The position numbers and the translations under genes were made by a program. This document shows, piece by piece, positions 22,322 to 30,122 of a stretch of DNA of 41,780 nt. This DNA is from Fibrobacterota bacterium (GTDB lineage: Bacteria; Fibrobacterota; Fibrobacteria; UBA5070). Below the pieces are notes generated by a model. It had not been told where the DNA came from and did no database searches. It saw nothing but the letters and a program-made list of their open reading frames with translations. The stretch spans positions 1-41,780 of the forward strand of contig JAKPQQ010000101.1 of NCBI GenBank assembly GCA_029557215.1. The letters run 5' to 3'. Within the stretch, counting starts at the first letter, position 1. Each line of letters starts with the position of its first letter.

Positions 22322-23422
22322 GTGCGCAAATCGTTCCTACTCCTGTCTCTCGCAATGATGTTCGCCGCGTGCCGTACCGGCGCCAAATCGTCGGCGAACG
22401 CGTTCAAGGCCCCCGCGGGCGATTCCACCCCGATCGTCGTGGGAATCGACACGGTCGGCATCACCAAGGGGCAGATCGACAAGCTGCTGCAGCCCATGGT
22501 CATGCAGATCGCCCAGCAGGCGCAGGCCACCGGCCAGTCCTACGACGCCGTCGCCGCTCCGCTGCGCCGCCAGGCCACCGCCCAGCTTCTGATCCAGGAA
22601 GTGGTCAAGGCCGAAATCGCCAAGCAGAAGATCGTGGCCGACCCCAAGAAGGTCGACAGCATCTACAACTCGATCGCCAAGCAGTACGGCGATTCCGCCA
22701 AGCTCATGGCCGCCATGGCCCAGGCCGGCGACACCCCCGAATCCCTGCGCGAGAAGCTGACCCAGCAGGTGGCCGCCAACGCTTTGATGGAAAAGGCCTT
22801 GGCCGATTCGCTCAAGGTTTCGCAGGCGAGCATCGACAGCTTCTACAAGGCCAACCAGGACAAGCTCGGCGAAGCCGGCAAGGTCCGCGGACGCCACATC
22901 CTGAAGCTGGCCAAGGACGACACCGCCGCCGCCCGCAAGGCGATCGTCGCGATCGCCGCCAAGCTCGCCAAGGGTGGCGATTTCGGCGCCATCGCCAAGG
23001 CCGAATCCGACGATCCGGGTTCCAAGGGTACCGGCGGCGACTTGGGCTGGTTCGACCCCAAGGACATGGTCCCGGAATTCGCCGCGGCCGTGAACCGGTT
23101 GGAGCCGGGCAAGGTGTCGGAACCTGTCCGCACCCAGTTCGGCTGGCACATCATCCAGATCCAGGACCGCAAGTCGGGCAAGGCTCCGGTTCTGGATTCC
23201 GTGAAGCCCATGATCGAAGGCATCCTGAAGAACCAGATCGCCGAGCGCGTGGTTCCGGCCTGGTACCGCAGCCTGCTCAAGGCCCACAAGTGCCAGTTCC
23301 TGGACACCACCTACCGGGAACCCTCGCTGTTCGAAGAGCCCAAGCCCGCCATCGCTCCGGTGGTCGCTCCGGCTCCCGCCAGCACCCCGGTCCCTGCGGC
23401 CGTTCCGGCTCCCAAGAATTGA
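22322..23422 (+). CDS. PpiC/SurA-type peptidyl-prolyl isomerase lipoprotein
   Basis: 366 residues from a GTG with AAGGAAA 8 nt upstream. The lipoprotein signal ends in FAAC (residue 17). Residues about 40-195 are a helical SurA/PrsA-like chaperone arm. A parvulin domain follows at about 195-290: VRGRHILKLAKDD, KGGDFGAIAKAESDDPGSKG, GGDLGWFDPKDMVPEFAAAV, VRTQFGWHIIQIQDR. The last 30 residues are Ala/Pro-rich. It should help fold exported proteins at a membrane surface, probably in the periplasm. PrsA- and PpiD-like functions cannot be separated from sequence alone. A strong terminator follows, so this is a single-gene unit. Confidence 0.92.
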   Translation: MRKSFLLLSLAMMFAACRTGAKSSANAFKAPAGDSTPIVVGIDTVGITKGQIDKLLQPMVMQIAQQAQATGQSYDAVAAPLRRQATAQLLIQEVVKAEIAKQKIVADPKKVDSIYNSIAKQYGDSAKLMAAMAQAGDTPESLREKLTQQVAANALMEKALADSLKVSQASIDSFYKANQDKLGEAGKVRGRHILKLAKDDTAAARKAIVAIAAKLAKGGDFGAIAKAESDDPGSKGTGGDLGWFDPKDMVPEFAAAVNRLEPGKVSEPVRTQFGWHIIQIQDRKSGKAPVLDSVKPMIEGILKNQIAERVVPAWYRSLLKAHKCQFLDTTYREPSLFEEPKPAIAPVVAPAPASTPVPAAVPAPKN

Positions 23423-23468
23423 CGTGATCCGAATGGGCCCCGAATGGGCCCGTTGTCTTCGTCCCTGC

Positions 23469-23505
23469 ACGGGCTCCGTTTTCCAGCGGAGCCCGTTTCG
23501 TTTTC
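23469..23505 (+). terminator. Rho-independent terminator of the foldase gene
   Basis: ACGGGCTCCG and CGGAGCCCGT form a perfect 10-bp stem with an 8-nt loop, followed by TTTCGTTTT. Just upstream, GAATGGGCCC is repeated twice. Confidence 0.9.
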
Positions 23506-23604
23506 CAAGGCGCGAGTGTCGCTGCCCACCCGCTCAGCAGGCCCGCGAACGGATGCGAGGATTCGAGGTGGGCATCGAGGGACGAATGCGCGATCCGAAA
23601 GGAT

Positions 23605-24717
23605 TCAAGCCGGGGTGGGCGGTTCCGGTCGTTCGACTTCCTTGGTTTCTTCGTACAACCGGATCATGGCCAGCACGCCGGCTCCCACCAGCGGTCCGAA
23701 CAGCAGACCGACCGGCCCGAAGTAGGTGAGCCCCCCGATGGTGGTGAGAAGCACCATCAGATCGTGCATTCCCGCGTCGCGTCCCACCAGCACAGGGCGC
23801 ATCAGGTTGTCGACCGAGGAAATCATGCCCGCACCGAACCCGATCATGACCAACCCGCGCACGATCTCGCCCGTGGCCAAGAGGTAGATGGCGGCCGGCG
23901 CCCACACGAGACTGGATCCGATGGCGGGGATCAGGCTCGCCATGGCGGCGACCACCCCGAAAAACACGGCCGAGGGGAGTCCGGTGAACAGAAACAGAAG
24001 CCCGGTGAGGAATCCTTGGATGGCTCCGATCACGAAATTCCCTTTGAAGATGGCCTTGGAGGTGCGGCGGAACACGTCCAACAGGTCTTCCACCTGCGAT
24101 TCGGCCAACGGGACGAGGTTTTTGACCCTCCGCACGAAGGTGTCTCCGGAAACGTACAGGTAGAACAGGCTCATGAGCGTGATCCCGAGCTGCACCATCG
24201 AGTGGAGGACGTTGGATCCGAAGCTCACGGCCATGTTCATGCTCCAGCTTGCCAGGTTGGCGATGCCGTCCTGCAATTTATCCTGGAGACTCTGGCTGGT
24301 GACTCCCAGGTTCTGGGCGACGGAGAGGCTGTCCAAGCGGTCGCTTTGCAAAAAGAACCATTCCTGCACCTGGGCTGGTTTGATTCCACGCAGAAATTCC
24401 TGAGCTTGGCTGATCGCCAGCAGGAGGACTCCGGCGATCGGGGCGCCGATCAGGAAAATCATCCCGAAGATCAAAATGAACGATGTCAATCCGCGCCGTC
24501 CGTTGGTCCATTTCAGGATGGTTTCGCGCAGTGGCCAGGTCAGTGTGGCCAAAACGCAAGCGAAAATGAACGGAGCCAGGACGCTCTCCAGCATGAGCAC
24601 AAGCGCCAAGATGGAGATCGCGGTCAAGATCGGGATTGTTCGTGGCGTCTTTTGGAGGAAGTCCCAAAAATTTCCGCCAGGATTCTCGTTTTTTGGTGAG
24701 TCTTCGTTGTTTCTCAT
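23605..24717 (-). CDS. AI-2E family transporter (YdiK/PerM-type permease)
   Basis: 370 residues with about eight membrane helices. Paired hydrophobic segments start at TIPILTAISILALVLMLESV (residues 27-46). The family region is clear: SLFYLYVSGDTFVRRV, then FKGNFVIGAIQGFLTGLLF, FFGVVAAMASLIPAIGSSLV, NLMRPVLVGRDAGMHDLMVL and GLLFGPLVGAGVLA. A charged N-terminal tail and an acidic, Pro-rich C-terminal tail flank it. The family includes proposed AI-2 exporters and sodium/proton antiporters, so the substrate is open. GAGG lies about 10 nt before the ATG. It converges with the foldase gene and diverges from ilvB. Confidence 0.9.
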   Translation of the reverse strand: MRNNEDSPKNENPGGNFWDFLQKTPRTIPILTAISILALVLMLESVLAPFIFACVLATLTWPLRETILKWTNGRRGLTSFILIFGMIFLIGAPIAGVLLLAISQAQEFLRGIKPAQVQEWFFLQSDRLDSLSVAQNLGVTSQSLQDKLQDGIANLASWSMNMAVSFGSNVLHSMVQLGITLMSLFYLYVSGDTFVRRVKNLVPLAESQVEDLLDVFRRTSKAIFKGNFVIGAIQGFLTGLLFLFTGLPSAVFFGVVAAMASLIPAIGSSLVWAPAAIYLLATGEIVRGLVMIGFGAGMISSVDNLMRPVLVGRDAGMHDLMVLLTTIGGLTYFGPVGLLFGPLVGAGVLAMIRLYEETKEVERPEPPTPA

Positions 24718-24805
24718 GGAATTGGCCTCGCTTTTGTGCTTTTTCTAGCCAAAGAGTAGTTGGATGTTGCAAAATGGATGGGAAACTTGTAGATATTTGC
24801 CGAGC

Positions 24806-24868
24806 GATCCATTTCGTCGTGCACTCCTCCGTCCAAACCGGTTGCGCACGAAGGAACGGAAATGGATC
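24806..24868 (+). promoter_or_regulatory. Leader hairpin immediately upstream of ilvB
   Basis: GATCCATTTC (24806-24815) pairs perfectly with GAAATGGATC (24859-24868), and inside it TCGTGC (24817-24822) pairs with GCACGA (24846-24851), across a loop that contains the palindrome AACCGGTT. The right arm ends 4 nt before the ilvB Shine-Dalgarno GGAGGA (24873-24878). A 36-codon ORF (ATG 24774 to TAG 24884) runs through the stem and ends 3 nt before ilvB; it has scattered Ile, Val and Leu codons but no run. The position suggests control of ilvB expression; the mechanism is inference. Confidence 0.5.
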
Positions 24869-24887
24869 CAATGGAGGAACGTAGACA

Positions 24888-26606
24888 ATGGACAAGAAGA
24901 TCCCCACCGGGGCCGAGGTCATCATCCAGTGCCTCATCCGCGAAGGGGTGGAGTACGTCTTCGGGTATCCCGGCGGCGCGGCCATCCCCCTGTTCGACGC
25001 GCTCGTCGACGCTCCCCAGATCAAGCTCGTCCTGGTGCGCCACGAGCAGGGCGCCACGCACATGGCCGACGGCTACGCGCGCGCCACCGGCAAGCCCGGG
25101 GTGGTGCTGGTCACCTCCGGTCCCGGTGCGACAAATACCGTCACCGGCATCCTCACCGCCCAGATGGATTCCGCTCCGTTGATCGTGCTGTGCGGCCAGA
25201 CCATCTCTCCCATGCTGGGCAAGGACGCGTTCCAGGAAGCGGACGTCACGGGCATCACGTACCCGGTGGTCAAGCATTCCTACCTGGTCAAGAAGACCAA
25301 CGACCTCCCGCGGATCATGAAGGAGGCGTTCCACATCGCCACCACGGGCCGCCCCGGACCTGTGCTGCTGGATCTTCCCAAGGACGTGACCGGCGGGCCG
25401 TGCGCGGCTCCCATGGTGGACAGCGTGGATCTTCCGGGCTACGAGATCCCGGGCGTTCCCGATCGCGCCGACCTGCAGAAGGCCGCCGCCCTCATCGCCA
25501 AGTCGCGCAAGCCGCTGCTCTACATCGGGCAGGGCGCGGTGATCTCGGGCGCGGGCAAGGCCGTGGCGCAGCTGGCGGAAAAGCTCAACGCCCCGGTGGT
25601 GAACACGCTGCTGGGCAAGGGGGCGATGCCCGAAGACCACGCGCTGCACCTGGGCATGCTGGGCATGCACGGGACCGCCTACGCCAACAAGGCGGTCATG
25701 AACTGCGACCTGATCTTCTCGATCGGCGCGCGCTGGGACGACCGCATCATCGGGAAGCTGTCCGAATTCTGTCCCAACGCGACCAAGATCCACCTGGACA
25801 TCGACCCGGCCGAATTCGGCAAGATCATCCAGCCCGACGTCTCGCTGGTGGGCGACGCCCGGCGCGGGGTGGAAGCGCTGCTTCCGCTGGTGCGCAAGCT
25901 CGATTCGGCCGATTGGGTCAAGGAGTGCGCGGCCTGGCGCAAGCAGTACCCGCTGCGCTACGGCAAGCAGGGCGGTCTCAAGGCCCAGATGGTGCTCGAT
26001 GAACTGGACAAGCTCACGCGCGGCAAGGCGATCGTGACCACCGACGTGGGCCAGCACCAGATGTGGGCGGCGCAGTTCATCCGCAGCACGTTCAACCGCT
26101 CCTGGATTTCCTCCGGCGGCGCGGGCACCATGGGGTTCGGATTCCCGGCGGCCATCGGTGCGCAGCTGGGCGTGCCCGACACCCCGGTCTGGGCGATCGT
26201 CGGCGACGGCGGATTCCAGATGACCCTCTGCGAGCTGGCCACGGCCGCGCTGCAGAAGGTGCCGCTCAAGATCCTGATCATCAACAACAACTACCTGGGC
26301 ATGGTCCGCCAGTGGCAGGAGCTGTTCTTCGACAACCGCTATTCCGGCGTCGACATGGTGGGCAATCCGGATTTCGTCAAGCTCGCCGAGGCCTACGGGG
26401 TCAAGGCCTGGCGCATCCGCCGCAACGGCGACGTCAAGCGCATCCTCAAGCAGGCGATGGCCTACAACGACGGTCCGTGCCTGATCGACGCGGAAGTCGT
26501 CAAGGAAGACAACGTCTTCCCGATGGTCCCCGCCGGAGCGGGCTACAAGGACATGCTGATCGAACGGCCCAAGCAGAAGATGGCCAAGCCCACGGGGAGC
26601 ACCTGA
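24888..26606 (+). CDS. ilvB: Acetolactate synthase large (catalytic) subunit
   Basis: 572 residues, the usual length for the TPP-dependent acetohydroxyacid synthase large subunit, the first common step of valine, leucine and isoleucine synthesis. Family marks: EYVFGYPGGAAIPLFDAL, LVRHEQGATHMADGYARATG (catalytic Glu), TSGPGATNTVTGI, GKDAFQEADVTGIT, GTMGFGFPAAIGAQLG, and the TPP/magnesium motif VGDGGFQMTLCELATAA ending in NNNYLGMVRQWQELFF. The start has GGAGGA at 9 nt. The small subunit gene begins 1 bp after the stop, so the two form an operon. A strong hairpin precedes the ribosome-binding site and may regulate the pair. Confidence 0.97.
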   Translation: MDKKIPTGAEVIIQCLIREGVEYVFGYPGGAAIPLFDALVDAPQIKLVLVRHEQGATHMADGYARATGKPGVVLVTSGPGATNTVTGILTAQMDSAPLIVLCGQTISPMLGKDAFQEADVTGITYPVVKHSYLVKKTNDLPRIMKEAFHIATTGRPGPVLLDLPKDVTGGPCAAPMVDSVDLPGYEIPGVPDRADLQKAAALIAKSRKPLLYIGQGAVISGAGKAVAQLAEKLNAPVVNTLLGKGAMPEDHALHLGMLGMHGTAYANKAVMNCDLIFSIGARWDDRIIGKLSEFCPNATKIHLDIDPAEFGKIIQPDVSLVGDARRGVEALLPLVRKLDSADWVKECAAWRKQYPLRYGKQGGLKAQMVLDELDKLTRGKAIVTTDVGQHQMWAAQFIRSTFNRSWISSGGAGTMGFGFPAAIGAQLGVPDTPVWAIVGDGGFQMTLCELATAALQKVPLKILIINNNYLGMVRQWQELFFDNRYSGVDMVGNPDFVKLAEAYGVKAWRIRRNGDVKRILKQAMAYNDGPCLIDAEVVKEDNVFPMVPAGAGYKDMLIERPKQKMAKPTGST

Positions 26607-26607
26607 C

Positions 26608-27114
26608 ATGAGTACGCCAAACCCGACCGCAAGCCACACGATCTCGGTCCTGGTTTCCAACAAGCCGGGCGTGCTCGTGCGCGTGGCGCTGGTGTTCGCC
26701 CGCCGCGGCTACAACATCGACAGCCTGGTGGTGAGCCCGCAGCAGGACTCCGATTTCTCGCGCATGACCATCACCTGCTCGGGCGACCCGGGCACGCTGG
26801 ACCAGATCATCAAGCAGCTGTTCAAGCTGGTCGACGTGGTCCGCGCCATCGACCACACCGGCGACCAGGTCATCGAGAAGGAACTCGCCCTGGTGAAGGT
26901 CAAGTGCCCTCCCGAAAACCGCACCCAGGTGCTGCAGATCGTGGAGCATTTCAAAGGGGTCACGGTCGATTTCGGGTCCGAATCGCTCATCCTCCAGATG
27001 GCGGGTGGCTCGGACAAGATCGATCACGTGCTGGGGCTTCTGGCTCCCTACGGCGTGGTGGAAATGGTCCGTTCCGGCAAGATCCTCATGGCCCGCGGAG
27101 CTTCCGCGACCTGA
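26608..27114 (+). CDS. ilvN: Acetolactate synthase small (regulatory) subunit
   Basis: 168 residues, typical of the IlvH/IlvN regulatory subunit that activates the catalytic subunit and confers feedback inhibition by valine. The N-terminal ACT domain is clear: TISVLVSNKPGVLVRVALVF, RRGYNIDSLVVSP, MTITCSGD, QLFKLVDVVRAIDHT. The second ACT-like half contains ELALVKVKCP, VTVDFGSESLILQMAGGSDK and LLAPYGVVEMVRSGKILMAR. It directly follows ilvB with a 1-bp gap. The length favours the IlvH/IlvN type over short IlvM forms; the symbol ilvH would be equally valid. Confidence 0.95.
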   Translation: MSTPNPTASHTISVLVSNKPGVLVRVALVFARRGYNIDSLVVSPQQDSDFSRMTITCSGDPGTLDQIIKQLFKLVDVVRAIDHTGDQVIEKELALVKVKCPPENRTQVLQIVEHFKGVTVDFGSESLILQMAGGSDKIDHVLGLLAPYGVVEMVRSGKILMARGASAT

Positions 27115-27144
27115 TCCTGTACGGCACCCAGGCGTCTGGCGCCT

Positions 27145-27165
27145 CGCGTTCCGACCGGGAACGCG
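27145..27165. terminator. Hairpin between convergent ilvN and receiver genes
   Basis: CGCGTTCC (27145-27152) and GGAACGCG (27158-27165) form a perfect 8-bp stem with a 5-nt loop in the 57-bp convergent gap. No T-run follows on either strand, so factor-independent termination is doubtful. Confidence 0.35.
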
Positions 27166-27171
27166 GGAGCG

Positions 27172-27567
27172 TCACTTCCTGGGGCGTGCGATCAGGGCGA
27201 CGATCTTGGCGACGAAGTCTTCCGGAAGGAACGGCTTGATCAGCGCGTCGTAGGGGACCACGATGTCGCGCGCCCCGATTTCCGGATCGCCGAACCCGGA
27301 GATGAAAAGCACGCGGACGCCACGTTGGAGTTCGACGATTTCTTCGGCGAGCTGGAATCCCGAACGCGAAGGAAGCACGACGTCGCTCACGAGCACGTCG
27401 ATCCGCGACATGGCCTTGGCCAAGCGAACCGCTTCGTTGGGATCGCCCGCCGTCTTGACCTTGGCGCCGGCGTCTTCGAGGATGGTCTGGAGCAAAGGCG
27501 AAAGCAGGCGGTCGTCTTCCACCACGAGGATCGCCTTGCCGGCAAGGATTGCGCTGGGGCCAGTCAT
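27172..27567 (-). CDS. Single-domain response regulator (receiver domain)
   Basis: 131 residues, one CheY-like receiver. Acidic pocket ILVVEDDR (Asp18, Asp19), phosphorylation site LVSDVVLPSRSG (Asp62), conserved Ser in LFISGF and Lys111 in ALIKPF are all present, so it should be phosphorylated. It lacks an output domain. It is the last gene of the heme/cytochrome operon; its ATG overlaps the hydrolase stop (ATGA). No histidine kinase is in the window. A CheX-like gene, usually a phosphatase for such receivers, is the first gene of the same operon, which is suggestive. Confidence 0.9.
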   Translation of the reverse strand: MTGPSAILAGKAILVVEDDRLLSPLLQTILEDAGAKVKTAGDPNEAVRLAKAMSRIDVLVSDVVLPSRSGFQLAEEIVELQRGVRVLFISGFGDPEIGARDIVVPYDALIKPFLPEDFVAKIVALIARPRK

Positions 27568-28562
27568 CCCCCTAAGGGTAACCCTATTTTGGGCCGCTGG
27601 GAAGGAGGGGACGACAAGAAGTCGTCGAAAGCCTGGCGGACGGCGATACCGGTCCTGCCCCCCTCGTTGTGCAGGTGGTGGCGCGCAAGCGGGGCCATCA
27701 GGGCCTTGGCGCCGGGAAGACGGCTCCGGAGCCAAGGGAGACCGTACTTCCAGTCGACGGTCCCGTCCAGGCCACCCTGAAGGATCATCCAGTCGGTGGG
27801 CGCGAAGGTCGCCTCGTCCATGGATCCGTGCCATTTCCTGACTTGCTTCAGCCAGTGCAGCGAAGTGGTCCAGCCTTCCATCGGATCGGTGGAGAGCCGC
27901 GCCAGGAACGACGAATCCGACGACGAAACCAATTTTCGGTTGCGCGCGAGATCGTCCTTGAACAGGGACACGACGGGGATCGCGGCTCCGGTCCAGGCCC
28001 ATCCGGCGTAGCGGACCATGGGGGCCAGGAGCAGGGTCTTTGCGTAGGGGTAGTCGGGACGGCGGGCGCGTTCCAGGGCCACGGCTCCGCCCAGGCTGTG
28101 CCCGGCCAGCGACCAGGGGCGCGGCGCGACGGAGCGAAGGGAGTCTTCCACGGCCCGCAAGGCCCGGGCGTAGACACCGAACGAATCCACGTCCATCGGG
28201 CGCCCTTCCGACAATCCGTGTCCGGGCAGGTCCATGGCCACCACGGCCACATTTCGGGCGAGCAGTCTGCGGACATGCGGCTCCCAGACCCCGCTGTGGT
28301 CGTAGTAGCCGTGCAGCAGGAACACCGTCGCGGTGGCGTGCGAGGGGATCCAGGAATGGATCGCGACCCGGATCCCGTCGACCTCGGCGGTGCCCACCCA
28401 ATGGATGGAGTCCGCGATGTCCAGGTGCGACGACGCGAGGCGGGCCTTCAGTTCGTGTGGAACCTCCCGCACCGGAGCGCGGCCAAGCGGCATTCCCGGC
28501 GGCGCGCAAAGCGCGGCGGAAGCGACCGCGAGACAGATTCCGACTGCGCGGGCGAACCTCAC
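27564..28562 (-). CDS. Exported alpha/beta hydrolase (lysophospholipase / monoacylglycerol lipase-like)
   Basis: 332 residues. The GTG start at 28562 overlaps the hemB stop as GTGA and gives a neat signal peptide (RFARAVGICLAVASAALCA). The fold is of the Hydrolase_4 type: VFLLHGYYDHSGVWEPHVRR (oxyanion region), VVAMDLPGHGLSEGRPMDV, nucleophile elbow LAGHSLGGAVAL, a late Asp in ILQGGLDGTVD and a His in LARHHLHNEGG. The triad appears complete. Monoglycerides or lysophospholipids are the usual substrates; the periplasmic location is inferred from the signal. It lies between hemB and the receiver gene with overlaps at both ends, and has no obvious link to heme synthesis. Confidence 0.87.
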   Translation of the reverse strand: MRFARAVGICLAVASAALCAPPGMPLGRAPVREVPHELKARLASSHLDIADSIHWVGTAEVDGIRVAIHSWIPSHATATVFLLHGYYDHSGVWEPHVRRLLARNVAVVAMDLPGHGLSEGRPMDVDSFGVYARALRAVEDSLRSVAPRPWSLAGHSLGGAVALERARRPDYPYAKTLLLAPMVRYAGWAWTGAAIPVVSLFKDDLARNRKLVSSSDSSFLARLSTDPMEGWTTSLHWLKQVRKWHGSMDEATFAPTDWMILQGGLDGTVDWKYGLPWLRSRLPGAKALMAPLARHHLHNEGGRTGIAVRQAFDDFLSSPPSQRPKIGLPLGG

Positions 28563-29539
28563 CCCATGAGCCTCGCGGCGTCGGCGGCGCCGTAGGTCAG
28601 GACCATGTCGGCGCCGGCGCGCCGGAAGCAGATCATGGCCTCCATGAGGCAGCGGTCGTAGTCCAGCCAGCCGTTGGCGGCGGCGGCCTTGAGCATGGCG
28701 AACTCGCCCGACACGTGGTAGGCCGCCAGCGGGAGGGTGGTGCGGTCGCGCAGTTCGCGCAGGACGTCCAGGTAGGGAAGCCCCGGCTTGACCATGAGGA
28801 TGTCGGCGCCTTCGGCTTCGTCCAGATCGGCTTCCAGCAAGGCTTCGCGGCGGTTGGCGGGGTCCATCTGGTAGGTCTTCTTGTCGCCCGATCGCGGCGC
28901 CGAGTCCAACGCGTCGCGGAAAGGGCCGTAGAACCCGCTGGCGTACTTGGCCGTGTAGGCCATGATCCCGGTGTTCTCGAATCCTTCGGAATCCAGGCTC
29001 GAGCGGATTTCGCCGACCCGGCCGTCCATCATGTCGGAGGGGGCCACGATGTCGGCGCCGCACCGGGCGTGCAGGGCGGCCATGCCGCACAGGACCTCGA
29101 CCGTTTCGTCGTTCAGGATCCGACCATCGACCGACATCAATCCGTCGTGGCCGTGGTCGGTGAAGGGATCCAACGCGAGATCGGTGATCAGCTGGAGCTC
29201 GGGCAGAGCGTCCTTGACCGATTTCAGGGCGCGCGGAACCAGTCCGTCGGGATCCAGCGCCGCCTTGGCGTCGCCGGTCTTGGCCTGCGGGGGCGTTACA
29301 GGGAACAACGCGATGGCCGGGATGCCGAGCGCCGCCCATTCGCGGGCCGCCTCCACCAGCCGGTCCAGGCTGTGGCGGTGGCATCCGGGCATCGAGGCGA
29401 CGGGTTCCGACAATCCCTGTCCTTCCCGCACGAAGCAGGGCATGATCAGGTTCGCGGGGGAAAGGCTGGTTTCGCGGACCATCGAACGGATGGCCGCGTT
29501 GCGGCGATTGCGGCGTGGACGCCTGGGCAGGTCGAGCAT
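28559..29539 (-). CDS. hemB: Delta-aminolevulinic acid dehydratase (porphobilinogen synthase)
   Basis: 326 residues. HemB condenses two 5-aminolevulinate molecules to porphobilinogen. Lys198 in AYTAKYASGFYGPFRDA and Lys251 in ILMVKPGLPYLD are the two substrate lysines. The metal-site segment reads DLALDPFTDHGHDG, the Asp type, so the enzyme probably does not need the catalytic zinc used by Cys-type homologues. The Arg-rich start RRPRRNRRNAAIRSMVRET fits the usual N-terminal arm. ATG 29539 begins the family's normal protein; earlier residues of the frame lie over the upstream gene. It is preceded within 7 bp by the barrel gene of the ResB/CcsA operon, tying heme synthesis to cytochrome assembly. 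Confidence 0.96.
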   Translation of the reverse strand: MLDLPRRPRRNRRNAAIRSMVRETSLSPANLIMPCFVREGQGLSEPVASMPGCHRHSLDRLVEAAREWAALGIPAIALFPVTPPQAKTGDAKAALDPDGLVPRALKSVKDALPELQLITDLALDPFTDHGHDGLMSVDGRILNDETVEVLCGMAALHARCGADIVAPSDMMDGRVGEIRSSLDSEGFENTGIMAYTAKYASGFYGPFRDALDSAPRSGDKKTYQMDPANRREALLEADLDEAEGADILMVKPGLPYLDVLRELRDRTTLPLAAYHVSGEFAMLKAAAANGWLDYDRCLMEAMICFRRAGADMVLTYGAADAARLMG

Positions 29540-29546
29540 GGTGGAT

Positions 29547-30122
29547 TCAGAATAGGAAATGGATGGAAGGCACGAGCCAAAGACGGAATTCGTCGTCGAC
29601 CCAGGGGAGGGGAAACGGGCTCCGCTGCACGGTCCAATCGGCGGTGCCGTTGGTGTACTCGGAAGGGTCGTCGTATCCCCAGCGTTCGATTCCCGCGATC
29701 TGGAGGTCGATCGCAAGCGGCGCCCAGGGGCGCCAGCGCCAGCCGAACCCGAGCCCCAGGTGGGTGGCTCCCGATCCCTCCGCGGGCTGGATCCTGCCGC
29801 CCAACCGCAGCTCCATCCAAGGGGTGGACCTCTGCAGCGGGAAGAAGTACGCGCGGGCGGTGGCGTCCAGACAGAACGCGTCCAGCGGGGAGCCGCTCGT
29901 TTCCGCCGCGACCAGGGCTCCCACCGAGATGTTGTCGGTCACGAACCGCGCGATCGATCCTCCGACGAGGGTGGCCACGCGTTCGGATCCCCGGTCCTCC
30001 AGGTTCACGCTCCAGGCGCGCAGTCCGGCTTCGGCCATTCCCGTGCGCAGGCGGTCCTGGGGGAGCGTCTGCGCCATCGCGCCGACGCCGACCAGAAGCA
30101 GGAAGAACGGCGAGGGCTTCAT
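29547..30122 (-). CDS. Small predicted outer-membrane beta-barrel protein
   Basis: 191 residues. Signal peptide KPSPFFLLLVGVGAMAQ, then amphipathic strands (RVATLVGGSIARFVTDNISVG, given at residues 49-69; MELRLGGRIQPAEG; HLGLGFGWRWRPWAPLAIDL), ending in SIHFLF with a terminal Phe as in BAM-inserted barrels. An OmpA/OmpW-like eight-stranded barrel is plausible. I do not recognise the family. Its ATG overlaps the ccsA stop and hemB follows 7 bp later, so it is embedded in the cytochrome/heme operon; no link to heme transport is shown. Confidence 0.78.
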   Translation of the reverse strand: MKPSPFFLLLVGVGAMAQTLPQDRLRTGMAEAGLRAWSVNLEDRGSERVATLVGGSIARFVTDNISVGALVAAETSGSPLDAFCLDATARAYFFPLQRSTPWMELRLGGRIQPAEGSGATHLGLGFGWRWRPWAPLAIDLQIAGIERWGYDDPSEYTNGTADWTVQRSPFPLPWVDDEFRLWLVPSIHFLF

